Origin: Sphingomonas aracearum
GTDB taxonomy: Bacteria; Pseudomonadota; Alphaproteobacteria; Sphingomonadales; Sphingomonadaceae
Length of the DNA stretch: 64,000 bases
Reading direction: 5' to 3'
NCBI RefSeq assembly: GCF_003345355.1
Contig: NZ_QQNB01000003.1
Span: 310,001-374,000, forward strand
The notes beneath the pieces were generated by a model. The model did not search any database, had not been told where the DNA came from, and saw only the letters and a program-made list of their open reading frames with translations. This document shows, piece after piece, positions 34,849 to 46,028 of the stretch (positions are counted from its first letter, which is position 1; every line of letters starts with the position of its first letter). Position numbers and translations under genes: made by a program.

Positions 34849-35442
34849 ATGAGACGAGCTTTCCTGGCGAGCGCCTGGCTGCTGTCCGCCACCAGCCCGG
34901 CCGCGGCTGGCCAGTTCGATCCCCCCAGCCCGCAAGCGTTCATCCGCACCGAAGACCAGCAGCGCGCGCGATTGCTGAACACACCGTGCACGCCGGCGGA
35001 TCTGGGACGCGGATGCTATCGGTACGACAACAGGCTGATCCGGGAAATTCCGTGCACCCTGCATTCCGCTCCTGGCGTGCTGGACTCGCTGCCGCTCGAT
35101 CAATGTTACAAGATGGAGGAGCCGCGCCGGTACCGAGGCATCTGGATCGACGAGTTCGAGGGCCAGGCTTTCCTTCCGGAAGGCGCAAGTCCGCCGGAAC
35201 GTCCGCGCGGCGATCCACGATCCCCGGGCTGGCGCGAGCAGGCGGAGCGCGCGCGAGCGGCACGAACCTGGCTTGATGTCAGCCGAACCGATCTACGCCA
35301 CGACTTCCGGCCGGAAGGAAGACGGGTGCGCCTCGACTTTGTCGGCCGCAAGACGCTCTATCCGGGTGCCTATGGGCATATGGGCGGATCGGCCAACGAG
35401 ATCATCGTCGATCGGGTGATTTCGGCGCAAGAGCAGCGCTAG
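34849..35442 (+). CDS. Hypothetical secreted protein
   Basis: I do not recognise this 197-residue protein. It starts with a signal peptide (MRRAFLASAWLLSATSPAAAG) and contains four or more cysteines in its first half (TPCTPADLGRGCYRYDN, IPCTLHS, DQCYKM), which suggests disulfides in the periplasm. The remainder is polar and Arg/Glu-rich. The ATG at 34849 gives a proper signal peptide, with GGAGAATGGCG upstream. It stands alone between ompA and ugd. Confidence 0.65.
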   Translation: MRRAFLASAWLLSATSPAAAGQFDPPSPQAFIRTEDQQRARLLNTPCTPADLGRGCYRYDNRLIREIPCTLHSAPGVLDSLPLDQCYKMEEPRRYRGIWIDEFEGQAFLPEGASPPERPRGDPRSPGWREQAERARAARTWLDVSRTDLRHDFRPEGRRVRLDFVGRKTLYPGAYGHMGGSANEIIVDRVISAQEQR

Positions 35443-35574
35443 CGGAACTCCCGGGCGAGCTCCTGCCACCCCCGCGCTGCGGCGCCGATCGGCGTGCAGG
35501 CTGGAAATCCTGCCTCGTTCGGCTAGAGGAGCAGCCTTCCCCAGGCGTGCCGCCTGCCAGCAAATGGACTTTCG

Positions 35575-36915
35575 ATGCGCATCACCATGATCGGCTCTGG
35601 CTATGTCGGCCTGGTTTCCGGCGCCTGCTTCTCCGACTTCGGCCACGACGTGGTGTGCGTGGACAAGGACGCGAGCAAGATCGAGGCGCTCGAGGCGGGG
35701 CGGATGCCGATCTACGAGCCGGGGCTGGAGCAGCTCGTGGCCACCAACGTGGCGGCCGGGCGCCTGACCTTCACCACCGACCTCAAGAGCGCAGTGGCCG
35801 GTGCGGACGCGGTGTTCATCGCGGTGGGCACGCCGTCGCGGCGCGGCGATGGCCATGCCGACCTCACCTATGTGTTCGACGCGACCCGCGAGATCGCCGA
35901 GGCGGTAACCGGCCCGGCGGTGGTGGTGACGAAGTCCACGGTGCCGGTGGGCACGGGCGACAAGGTCGAGGCGATCCTGCGCGAGGTGCGTCCGGAAGTG
36001 GACGTCCAGGTCGTCTCCAACCCCGAGTTCCTGCGCGAGGGCGCGGCGATCGGCGACTTCAAGCGTCCCGACCGGATCGTGATCGGAACCGACAACGAGC
36101 GCGCGCGCGGCGTGATGCGCGCGATCTACCGGCCGCTCTATCTCAACGAGAGCCCGATCCTGTTCACCGGCCGACGCACGTCCGAGCTCATCAAATATGC
36201 CGCCAATGCGTTCCTCGCGACCAAGATCACCTTCATCAACGAGATCGCCGACCTGTGCGAGGCGGTGGGTGCCAACGTGCAGGACGTGAGCCGCGGCATC
36301 GGCCTGGACAATCGCATCGGCAAGAAGTTCCTGCATGCCGGGCCGGGCTATGGCGGGTCGTGCTTCCCCAAGGACACGCTGGCGCTGCTGAAGACCGGCG
36401 AGGATTACGAGGCGCCGCTGCGCATCGTCGAGGCGGTGGTGCAGGTGAACGACAGCCGCAAGCGCGCAATGGGCCGCAAGGTGATCCGCGCGCTGGCCGG
36501 CGACACCAACGCCGCCGCGCGCGAGGAAACGCGCGGCAAGACGGTGGCGGTGCTGGGCCTGACGTTCAAGCCGAACACCGACGACATGCGCGACGCGCCG
36601 AGTATCGCGATCATCCAGACGCTGCAGGATGCCGGCATCACGGTGCGGGCGCACGATCCGGAGGGCATGGAGGCCGCGCGGCGGGTGATGCCGGGCATCG
36701 ACTACCGCACGGACGCCTATGACGCGGCGGCCGGCGCCGATGCGGTGGTGATCGTGACCGAATGGGACACCTACCGCGCGCTCGACCTCAAGCGGCTGAA
36801 GGCGGCGATGTCGGGCGACGTGATGGTGGACCTGCGCAACGTCTACCCGCCGGCTGATGCGGAGGCGGCGGGCTTCCGTTATTCCTCGATCGGGCGTGTG
36901 GCGCCGAAGGGCTGA
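35575..36915 (+). CDS. ugd: UDP-glucose 6-dehydrogenase
   Basis: This 446-residue enzyme oxidises UDP-glucose to UDP-glucuronate with two NAD+, feeding exopolysaccharide or glycolipid synthesis. Sphingomonads need glucuronate for their glycosphingolipids. Motifs are the NAD site MIGSGYVGLVSGACFSDFGHDVVCVD, VVTKSTVPVGTGDKV, YAANAFLATKITFINEIA, the catalytic Cys in GPGYGGSCFPKDTLAL, and the UDP-binding C-terminal domain with GLTFKPNTDDMRDAPS. The length is normal. The ribosome site is weak and the gene is not in an obvious operon. Confidence 0.95.
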   Translation: MRITMIGSGYVGLVSGACFSDFGHDVVCVDKDASKIEALEAGRMPIYEPGLEQLVATNVAAGRLTFTTDLKSAVAGADAVFIAVGTPSRRGDGHADLTYVFDATREIAEAVTGPAVVVTKSTVPVGTGDKVEAILREVRPEVDVQVVSNPEFLREGAAIGDFKRPDRIVIGTDNERARGVMRAIYRPLYLNESPILFTGRRTSELIKYAANAFLATKITFINEIADLCEAVGANVQDVSRGIGLDNRIGKKFLHAGPGYGGSCFPKDTLALLKTGEDYEAPLRIVEAVVQVNDSRKRAMGRKVIRALAGDTNAAAREETRGKTVAVLGLTFKPNTDDMRDAPSIAIIQTLQDAGITVRAHDPEGMEAARRVMPGIDYRTDAYDAAAGADAVVIVTEWDTYRALDLKRLKAAMSGDVMVDLRNVYPPADAEAAGFRYSSIGRVAPKG

Positions 36916-37028
36916 CCCTTTGCTGGACCCTGCCGTAGCGGCGGGGCAGGCGATGACCTTTCCCGGCGGGATGGTTGACGCCGCGCCGCGGCTTGGTCGA
37001 AAGCGGCCACAGGAGGGCTGACGCGACA

Positions 37029-37253
37029 ATGCTGGAAATGCGACCCGATTGCGAGCGGTGCGGCGCGGACCTGCCGGCCAGCCAGGCGGGGGCGTTCATC
37101 TGCTCGTTCGAATGCACCTATTGCACCGAATGCGCGGAGGCGCTGGACGATCGCTGTCCCAATTGCGGCGGCGAACTGATGGACCGGCCGGCGCGCACGG
37201 GCAAGGCGCTGCAGGAGCATCCGGCCTCTACCGAGCGGCGCTTCCGCGGATGA
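37029..37253 (+). CDS. DUF1272 zinc-ribbon-like small protein
   Basis: This 74-residue protein is dominated by cysteine pairs (CERCGADL, ICSFECTYCTECAEAL, CPNCGGEL), typical of DUF1272, and probably binds zinc. Its function is not known. GGAGGG stands about 12 bases before the ATG at 37029. The stop overlaps the thiD start by ATGA, so the two are coupled. Confidence 0.88.
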   Translation: MLEMRPDCERCGADLPASQAGAFICSFECTYCTECAEALDDRCPNCGGELMDRPARTGKALQEHPASTERRFRG

Positions 37254-38077
37254 TCCCGCGCGTTCTGATCATCGCCGGATCGGACTCGGGCGGAGGCGCG
37301 GGTATCCAGGCGGACATCAAGACCGTCACCCTGCTCGGCGGCCATGCGATGACCGCGATCACGGCACTGACCGCGCAGAACACGCTGGGCGTGCAGGGCG
37401 TGCTGCCCGTGTCGCCGGAGTTCGTGGTGCAGCAGATCGATTCCTGCGTGGGGGACATCGGCGTGGATGCGGTGAAGATCGGCATGCTCGGCTCGGCCGA
37501 GATCGCCCATGCCGTGGCCGGCCGGCTGGAGGGTATCGGCGTGCCGATCGTGTTCGATCCGGTGATGGTGGCGACGAGCGGATCGGTGCTGGCGGACGAC
37601 GCGACGGTCGCCGCGTTCGGGCGGCTGATGACGCTGGCGACGGTGGTGACGCCGAACCTGCCGGAGCTGGAGGCGCTGGGCGGTGAGCGGGCGGTGCTGG
37701 CGCAGGGGGCGGCGCTGCTGGTGAAAGGCGGTCATGCCGAGGGCGAGGAGGTGAAGGACCGGCTGGTGACGCCGGACGGCGAGCACCTCTGGATGCATCG
37801 CCGGATCGACACCCGCCACACGCACGGCACGGGGTGCACGCTCGCCAGCGCGATCGCGACGTGGCTTGCCGCGGGAGCGAGCCTGGCCGATGCGACCGGT
37901 CGCGCCATCGCCTTTGTCGAACAGGTCCTGGCCGCGGCGCCGGGCCTTGGCGCAGGGCACGGGCCGATGGGCCATGCCATGGGCCGCGTGCCGTTCGACG
38001 ATATGCTGGCGGCGATCCATCCGGCGGGGTGGGACGGGGCGACCTTTGCCGCTAAACGGCAGCCATGCCCGGACTGA
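37250..38077 (+). CDS. thiD: Hydroxymethylpyrimidine/phosphomethylpyrimidine kinase
   Basis: This 275-residue ribokinase-fold enzyme phosphorylates HMP and then HMP-phosphate in thiamine synthesis. IIAGSDSGGGAGIQADIKTVTLLGGHAMTAITALTAQNT is diagnostic; VKIGMLGS, DPVMVATSG and the anion hole/catalytic base region DTRHTHGTGCTLASAIA follow. It is the only thiamine gene visible here and no TPP riboswitch was seen upstream. Its end overlaps rnhB by 13 bases. Confidence 0.94.
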   Translation: MIPRVLIIAGSDSGGGAGIQADIKTVTLLGGHAMTAITALTAQNTLGVQGVLPVSPEFVVQQIDSCVGDIGVDAVKIGMLGSAEIAHAVAGRLEGIGVPIVFDPVMVATSGSVLADDATVAAFGRLMTLATVVTPNLPELEALGGERAVLAQGAALLVKGGHAEGEEVKDRLVTPDGEHLWMHRRIDTRHTHGTGCTLASAIATWLAAGASLADATGRAIAFVEQVLAAAPGLGAGHGPMGHAMGRVPFDDMLAAIHPAGWDGATFAAKRQPCPD

Positions 38078-38724
38078 AATACGAGAAGCTGCATCCCGCG
38101 CCGGTCGTCGGCGTGGACGAGGCCGGGCGCGGGCCGCTCGCAGGGCCGGTGGTGGCGGCGGCGGTGATCCTGCCGCTGAAAGGGTGTCCCCGCGGCATCG
38201 ACGATTCGAAGCGCCTGCCGGCGGCCGAGCGCGCGCGGCTGCACGATCGGCTGATTGGCTGCGCGGCGGTCGGCGTCGGCATCGTCGAGGCGGACGAGAT
38301 TGACACGCTCAACATCTACTGGGCGACGATGAAGGCGATGACGCTGGCGGTGGAGGCGCTATGCGTTCGCGCCGGCTGTGCGCCGGGCCATGTGCTGGTG
38401 GACGGCAACCGGCTGCCGCGGTGGAGCTATCCGGCGACGCCGATCGTCGGCGGCGACGCGCTCAGCCGCTCCATCGCCGCGGCGTCGATCATCGCCAAGC
38501 ATAGGCGCGACACAATCATGCTCGAACATGCCGCCGCGCATCCGCTGTACGGCTGGGCGAGCAACAAGGGCTATTCCGCGCCGGAGCATCTGCGCGCGCT
38601 GGCCGAGCACGGCCCGACGCCGCTGCACCGCCGCAGCTTCGCGCCGGTGCGCCTGGCCTGGGAAGCACGCGAAGGCGGGCGCCAGGGCGAGCTGCTGGTC
38701 GTGCCGGCGACGGCGGCGGGCTGA
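38065..38724 (+). CDS. rnhB: Ribonuclease HII
   Basis: This 219-residue RNase HII removes ribonucleotides and RNA primers from DNA. VVGVDEAGRGPLAGPVVAAAV carries the first Asp-Glu pair, followed by IDDSKRL, the third acidic site VLVDGNRLP, and SRSIAAASIIAKHRRD with the last Asp. Family length is normal. It starts inside the end of thiD. Downstream is the ccrM promoter region, a functional grouping of DNA maintenance genes seen in other alphaproteobacteria. Confidence 0.94.
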   Translation: MPGLKYEKLHPAPVVGVDEAGRGPLAGPVVAAAVILPLKGCPRGIDDSKRLPAAERARLHDRLIGCAAVGVGIVEADEIDTLNIYWATMKAMTLAVEALCVRAGCAPGHVLVDGNRLPRWSYPATPIVGGDALSRSIAAASIIAKHRRDTIMLEHAAAHPLYGWASNKGYSAPEHLRALAEHGPTPLHRRSFAPVRLAWEAREGGRQGELLVVPATAAG

Positions 38725-38851
38725 AGGGCCTCGTTCTTCCGGGAAGACCGGGAGAACCTGCGACACACTGAGCGCTTCCGGCGGAGCACGTCGGGCTTCG
38801 CGATGCGGGCGGCAGAGCTCGAGTGATCCGGCGTGGGGGCCGCGTCATGGT

Positions 38852-38998
38852 GAATCATTGCCCGCCGAGTCTTTTGAGTCACACACCAGAGCTTGGGGCT
38901 ATGGATAAGTCTTGACTCAACATGTGCCGGCCTTCGCGGAATGTTCTGCGCCGTTAACGGGATGGCAGGGTTTTTCGTTAACCAATCAGCGCTTGACC
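38852..38998 (+). promoter_or_regulatory. ccrM regulatory region with clustered GANTC sites and TTAA half-sites
   Basis: The 324-base gap before ccrM has no gene. It holds four GANTC sites (GAATC 38852, GAGTC 38867 and 38876, GACTC 38914) within 67 bases. Two GTTAAC sequences (TTAA at 38954 and 38978) resemble CtrA half-sites. TTGACC at 38993 with a weak CATTTT about 16 bases on could be the promoter. In Caulobacter the ccrM promoter also combines GANTC methylation sites with CtrA control, and this layout is similar. Promoter assignment is tentative; the sites are exact. Confidence 0.7.
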
Positions 38999-39048
38999 GG
39001 AGTCCGCTTAGCCGCATTTTCATGCGCTCGAAGACGGGGGATTGGTGA

Positions 39049-40191
<1,143 letters not shown>

Positions 40192-40209
40192 TCGCGACAC
40201 CTTGCAACT

Positions 40210-40326
40210 CCCCGTTCGTGCTGAGTAGGGGGCTGAGCTTGTCGAAGGCCCGTATCGAAGCAGGTGCCGCATGTCCTTCGATACACGTCTTCGCTTGCGC
40301 TCAGCCGCTACTCAGGACGAACGGGG
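40210..40326. repeat. Intergenic palindromic repeat, CCCCGTTCGTGCTGAG family
   Basis: CCCCGTTCGT-GCTGAGTAG at the left end faces CTACTCAG-GACGAACGGGG at the right end. The inner arms are GCTGAGCTTGTCGAAGG and CCTTCGATAC with GCTCAGCC. The element fills the space between ccrM and folP and is a familiar repeat of sphingomonad genomes. A folded version would be a long hairpin that could end ccrM transcripts. Confidence 0.8.
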
Positions 40327-40331
40327 GTGAT

Positions 40332-41399
40332 ATGAGCACATCCATGCACCTCCGCCCGATCCACTTCGTCGATACCCCGATCGGCCGCGATGGCGAGGTC
40401 GCGCGGCTGGCGGGGGGGATGCAGTGGTTCGCCGCCTATGAGGTGATCCGCTGGGCGGAGCGGCAGGTGGTGCCGATCGCCGAGTTCGAGCGGGTGCTGG
40501 GCAGCGAGGAGCGGGCCGTGGCCGTGCACCGGGCGATCACTGCCCCCCGGCCGCCGCTGGTGTTCGGCGGGCGCACCTTGCGGCTGGACCAGCCGCAGGT
40601 GGCGGGCATCCTCAACGTGACGCCCGACAGCTTTTCCGACGGGGGCAGGCTTGGCGACGACCCACAGGCGGTGGCGGAGGCGGGTTTCGCCATGGAGCAG
40701 GCCGGCGCCGCGCTGATCGACGTGGGCGGCGAATCGACCCGGCCCGGCGCGCCGGCAGTGTGGGAAGGCGACGAGGTGCAGCGGGTGGCGCCGGTGATCG
40801 AGCGGCTCGCGCGCGGCGGCACTCTGGTGTCGGTGGACACGCGCAAGGCGGCGGTGATGGAGGCGGCGCTGGCCGCGGGCGCGCACATCGTCAACGATGT
40901 CTCGGCGCTGGAATGGGACGACCGCGCAACGGAGATCGTCGCGAGGAGCGGCGCGCCCGTGGTGCTGATGCACTCGCCCGATCCGAAGGCCGGCGGGCAT
41001 GGCCGGGTCGCCTACGCGAACGTGCTGACCGAGGTGTTCGACTGGCTGGAAGCGCGGATCGAGCGGGCGGTGGAGGCGGGGATCGATCGCGCGAAGATCC
41101 TGGTCGATCCGGGCATTGGCTTCGGCAAGTCGTTGCAGGACAATCTGGCGCTGCTGAACGGCCTAGCGCTGTTCCACGGGCTCGGCTGCGCGGTGATGCT
41201 GGGCGCCAGCCGCAAGCGGATGATCGGGGCCTTGTCGAGCGAGGCGCCGGTCGGGGAGCGGCTGGGCGGGTCGCTCGCGCTGGCGCTGAAGGGCGCGGAC
41301 GCGGGCGTGCAGCTGCTGCGCGTGCATGACGTGGCCGAGACGGTGCAGGCGCTCCGGGTGTGGCGCGGCCTGAGGGATCAGGCGCTGGTCGGACGCTAG
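40332..41399 (+). CDS. folP: Dihydropteroate synthase
   Basis: This 355-residue enzyme joins p-aminobenzoate to the pterin pyrophosphate in folate synthesis; it is the sulfonamide target. Motifs are VAGILNVTPDSFSDGGR, DVGGESTRPGA, SVDTRKAAVMEAAL with IVNDVSAL, and ILVDPGIGFGKSLQDN. About 75 residues precede the TIM-barrel core (HLRPIHFVDTPIGRDGEVARLAGG), an extension of unknown use that makes it longer than E. coli FolP. The ATG at 40332 lies just beyond the palindromic repeat. Confidence 0.93.
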   Translation: MSTSMHLRPIHFVDTPIGRDGEVARLAGGMQWFAAYEVIRWAERQVVPIAEFERVLGSEERAVAVHRAITAPRPPLVFGGRTLRLDQPQVAGILNVTPDSFSDGGRLGDDPQAVAEAGFAMEQAGAALIDVGGESTRPGAPAVWEGDEVQRVAPVIERLARGGTLVSVDTRKAAVMEAALAAGAHIVNDVSALEWDDRATEIVARSGAPVVLMHSPDPKAGGHGRVAYANVLTEVFDWLEARIERAVEAGIDRAKILVDPGIGFGKSLQDNLALLNGLALFHGLGCAVMLGASRKRMIGALSSEAPVGERLGGSLALALKGADAGVQLLRVHDVAETVQALRVWRGLRDQALVGR

Positions 41400-42844
41400 A
41401 ACGTCACCTGCAGGTTGGTTTCCAGGAAGCGGACGGTGTTGGAGCGGGTGCCAACGGCATCGGGCGCGTCCTTGAGGAAGCGGCCCTTGAACAGCAGGGC
41501 GAAGTTGGTTTCCAGCCGGAGATGGTCCGGCACCAGCCAGAAGCGCAGCCGGCCCTCGATCTGGTGGCCGGCGAAGTTGCCGGAGCGGCCGGTTTCGTCG
41601 GTAAGGCCGGCGAACTCGTCAAAGCGGGAGGCGAGCCACACCGCGCGGTAATCGGCCAGCGCCTCCACCCTCTTGCCGGGCTTTGCCTCGAAGCGCACGC
41701 CGCCGGCGCTGATGTTCTCGCGCGCGAGCATCGCATAGGTGCCCGACGGGCCGAGATCGTCGCGCCGGCTGCCGAACAGCGTATCGAACCGGCCATAGCG
41801 GCCGCCGGGACGGTCGCCGCTCGCCCAGTCGTAGAACAGGCCGAGCCGGGCTTTCAGCGGGCCGGCGAAGGTGTAGCCCGCCGCACCGTGCACGAAGCCG
41901 GCGGAGACGGCGCGGTCGATCGCGTCGGGCTCCGTCGAGGGGCGGGCGCGGCCGAACTGATAGACGCCCTCCAGATCGTAATCGATCGTGCCGGCCTTGC
42001 CCTCGCGGAACAGGCGGGCATCCAGCGTGTGCAGGCGGCGGTCGGCGGTTTCGCGCCGGGGCGAATCGTGTTCGGCAAGGCGATACCAGGCGAGTTCGGC
42101 CTGTGTCTCCCCGAACAGCTTCTTGCGCTGGAAGTGCGCGCCGAACAGCACGTTGTCGAACGTCTCGCGGTCAAGCACCACCTTGTTGCGGCGGATCTCC
42201 CGTGCGCTGTCCGGCAGATGCTCCTGCGGCAGGACGTAGAACAAGGCGAGCTCCGTGCGGGTATCGGGCTCCAGATCGACGCGCAGTCCGGTGAAGCCGT
42301 TCACCGTGTTGCGGTACTCGTCGGTGGCGATCAGCCGGCCGGAGCCGAGGTTGAGGAGAAAGCGGCCGCCCTGCGCCGCGACCTTGCTGCCGGTGCCCAG
42401 CGCATCGTTGAGCCGAAGCTTGGCATAAAGCTGGGGCAGTTCCACCGCATTGACGTCGTCGCGTCCGATCAGCGTGCCGGGGCCGATATCATAGGCGCGG
42501 CTGTCGATCAGTTCGGCGCCGATCGCGAACGGGCCGGGGCCATATTCCACCGCGATGCCCGTGCGCACGGTGAAGGCATCCTCCGACGCCTTGTAGTCCG
42601 GACGGGGCCGCCCGGTGACGGTTTCGTAGCGGGCGCGGGTGGAGGCGGAAAGGATCAGCCCGTTGGCGTCCTGCTTGGGCGCGGTCTCCTCCTTGCCCGG
42701 CTTTTCGGTGGACGAAGCGGGCGAGGCGGGCGGCGACTGGGCAAAGGCGGAGGCGGGCAGGCCGAGCAGAAGCGCCGCACCGGCGACGATCGACGAGCGC
42801 CGGACCGACCGGCCCTTCCACACGTACCTGCGCTGCGCGTGCAT
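41396..42844 (-). CDS. Alginate-export-type outer membrane porin
   Basis: This 482-residue protein has a signal peptide (basic start, hydrophobic GAALLLGLPASAFAQ, cleavage near residue 35). A Ser/Pro/Lys linker follows, then a barrel of the alginate_exp (AlgE-like) family with SRAYDIGPGTLIGRDDVNAVELPQLYAKL and GRFLLNLGSGRLIATDEYRNT, ending in Phe (NLQVTF). The cargo is unknown. The start at 42844 has AAAAGGGGGGGCAGG before it. It lies downstream of a sigma-54 regulator on the same strand, 211 bases away, and overlaps folP by four bases at the 3' end. Confidence 0.85.
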   Translation of the reverse strand: MHAQRRYVWKGRSVRRSSIVAGAALLLGLPASAFAQSPPASPASSTEKPGKEETAPKQDANGLILSASTRARYETVTGRPRPDYKASEDAFTVRTGIAVEYGPGPFAIGAELIDSRAYDIGPGTLIGRDDVNAVELPQLYAKLRLNDALGTGSKVAAQGGRFLLNLGSGRLIATDEYRNTVNGFTGLRVDLEPDTRTELALFYVLPQEHLPDSAREIRRNKVVLDRETFDNVLFGAHFQRKKLFGETQAELAWYRLAEHDSPRRETADRRLHTLDARLFREGKAGTIDYDLEGVYQFGRARPSTEPDAIDRAVSAGFVHGAAGYTFAGPLKARLGLFYDWASGDRPGGRYGRFDTLFGSRRDDLGPSGTYAMLARENISAGGVRFEAKPGKRVEALADYRAVWLASRFDEFAGLTDETGRSGNFAGHQIEGRLRFWLVPDHLRLETNFALLFKGRFLKDAPDAVGTRSNTVRFLETNLQVTF

Positions 42845-43055
42845 CCTGCCCCCCTTTTCAGGATCGCTGCGAGCAATGTTAAGCAACATGCCGGAGACGA
42901 TCGGCGCATGAATACGCCGGGGGTGCACAAGTTCCTTCAGCTCACCGCAAAGAATATCGTGCGCGGAGATCGAGGTGAAACCATCGAGAACGAAAGCGGA
43001 AACGTGACCTGTACTGTCATCCAACCGTCACGCGACTGCAATCTTCAGCGCAAAG

Positions 43056-44477
<1,422 letters not shown>

Positions 44478-44624
44478 CGTTCCACTGTCCCCCTGGTCCC
44501 GGATCGGGATAAGGCGAAGCGGTAAAGGTCGGCTTAAGCGGCTTGCCGGGCCGGCGCGCGCAGGGACTTGAGGCGGACGAGGCGCCCCGCTAAGCAACGT
44601 TCATCCAAGGGAGAACACGGTACC

Positions 44625-44750
44625 ATGGCCGATCGCGGCGAATTGCAGGCGCACGAGGCGACCTATAACGGCATGATCCGCATGCTGAAGTTCGGCACCG
44701 GCGTGGTGGTGGTGATCGTCCTCGCGGTGATCTGGCTGATCGCCGGCTGA
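44625..44750 (+). CDS. aa3-type cytochrome c oxidase subunit IV
   Basis: This 41-residue single-span membrane protein reads ELQAHEATYNGMIRMLKFGTGVVVVIVLAVIWLIAG, the pattern of the small bacterial aa3-type COX IV subunit. It would sit beside COX I/III in the inner membrane, though no other oxidase genes are in the window. AAGGGAG stands before the ATG. It lies 13 bases ahead of pntAA, probably in the same operon. A position next to pntA is common in alphaproteobacteria. Confidence 0.88.
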   Translation: MADRGELQAHEATYNGMIRMLKFGTGVVVVIVLAVIWLIAG

Positions 44751-44763
44751 TCGGCGCCGCTGC

Positions 44764-45900
44764 ATGAAGATCGCCGCCCTCCGCGAAACCGCCGCCGGAG
44801 AGCGGCGCGTTGCCGTCACGCCGGAAACGGCGAAGAAGTTCATCGCGCTGGGCGCCGAGGTGGCGGTGGAGGCAGGGGCCGGCGCTTCCGCCTCGATCGC
44901 CGATGCCGATTTTGCCGCGGCCGGCGCGACACTGGGCGACGCCGCCGCGACGGTGGCGGGGGCGGACATCGTGCTGGGCGTGCAGGGGCCGTCGCCCGCG
45001 GCGCTGGCGGGCGCGGCGCCGGGCGCCTGGGTGGTTGCCGGCCTCAACCCGTTCGGCACCGGAGAAGGCGGAGGGCGCGAGCGGGTGGACGCCTATGCCG
45101 CGGCGGGCCTGGAGGCGCTGGCCATGGAGTTCATGCCGCGCATCACGCGCGCGCAATCCATGGACATCCTGTCCTCGCAATCGAACCTTGCCGGCTACAA
45201 GGCGGTGCTGGACGCCGCGGCGGAATATGGCCGCGCGTTTCCGATGATGATGACGGCGGCGGGCACCGTCTCGGCCGCGCGCGTGTTCGTGATGGGCGTG
45301 GGCGTCGCCGGATTGCAGGCGATCGCGACGGCACGGCGGCTGGGCGCGCAGGTTTCCGCCACCGACGTGCGTTCGGCGACCAGGGAGCAGATCCTGTCGC
45401 TGGGCGCCAAGCCGGTGTTCGTGGAGAAGGTGGCCGGCATCGAAGGCGAGGGCGCGGGCGGCTATGCCGGCGAGATGTCGCCTGAATATCAGCGCGCGCA
45501 GGCGGAACTGGTGTCGAGCCATATCGCCCGGCAGGACGTGGTGATCACCACCGCGCTGATCCCGGGCCGCCCGGCGCCGCGGCTGATCTCCGACGCGCAG
45601 ATCGCCACCATGCGGCCGGGCTCGGTGATCGTCGACCTGGCGGTGGAGAGCGGCGGCAATGTCGAGGGCGCGATCGCCGGCGAGATCGTGGAGCGCCACG
45701 GCGTGAAGATCGTCGGCCACCGCAACGTGCCGTCGCGCCTGGCCGCCGATGCCTCCGCGCTGTTCGCGCGCAACCTGTTCAACTTCCTGTCCGCCTTCTG
45801 GGACAAGGAAGCGGGCCGGCCGGTGCTGGACGAAGAGATCGGCGATGCGGTGCGGCTGACCAGGGCAGGCCAGGTGGTGCATCCGAGGCTGGTTTCGTGA
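44764..45900 (+). CDS. pntAA: NAD(P) transhydrogenase subunit alpha part 1
   Basis: This 378-residue soluble NAD(H)-binding subunit (dI) of proton-pumping transhydrogenase has MKIAALRETAAGERRVAVTPETAKKFIALGAEV at the start and AQSMDILSSQSNLAGYKAVLDAA. The Rossmann loop is VMGVGVAGLQAIATARRLGAQVSATDVR, with PGRPAPRLIS and the GSVIVDLAVESGGN region after it. Together with PntAB and PntB it makes NADPH from NADH using the proton gradient. A repeat and a DUF559 gene separate it from pntAB, which is unusual. Confidence 0.95.
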   Translation: MKIAALRETAAGERRVAVTPETAKKFIALGAEVAVEAGAGASASIADADFAAAGATLGDAAATVAGADIVLGVQGPSPAALAGAAPGAWVVAGLNPFGTGEGGGRERVDAYAAAGLEALAMEFMPRITRAQSMDILSSQSNLAGYKAVLDAAAEYGRAFPMMMTAAGTVSAARVFVMGVGVAGLQAIATARRLGAQVSATDVRSATREQILSLGAKPVFVEKVAGIEGEGAGGYAGEMSPEYQRAQAELVSSHIARQDVVITTALIPGRPAPRLISDAQIATMRPGSVIVDLAVESGGNVEGAIAGEIVERHGVKIVGHRNVPSRLAADASALFARNLFNFLSAFWDKEAGRPVLDEEIGDAVRLTRAGQVVHPRLVS

Positions 45901-45906
45901 CAGGCA

Positions 45907-46024
45907 ATCCTCCCCTGCAAGGGGAGGTGGCGCGCGCAGCGCGTCGGAGGGGTGATGCCCTCTCGATGGCGCGACACCCCTCCGTCAGGCCTGCGGCCTG
46001 CCACCTCCCCTTGCAGGGGAGGAT
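45907..46024. repeat. Intergenic palindromic repeat, CTCCCCTGCAAGGGGAGG family, copy 2
   Basis: The same plan as at 5248-5374: CTCCCCTGCAAGGGGAG at the left, GGAGGGGTG facing CACCCCTCCGTCAGGCCTGC in the middle, and CACCTCCCCTTGCAGGGGAGGAT at the right. It lies 7 bases after the pntAA stop and ends about five bases before the DUF559 gene, interrupting the pnt operon. Confidence 0.85.
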
Positions 46025-46028
46025 GTGA

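Noticed and set aside
37160-37300. TPP riboswitch before thiD
   Set aside because: thiD starts inside the end of the DUF1272 gene and no thi-box sequence was seen in or before that gene.
42845-43055. A sigma-54 promoter for the alginate-export porin next to the sigma-54 regulator
   Set aside because: No GG-N10-GC with a recognisable TGGCAC and TTGC was found on the minus strand of this gap.
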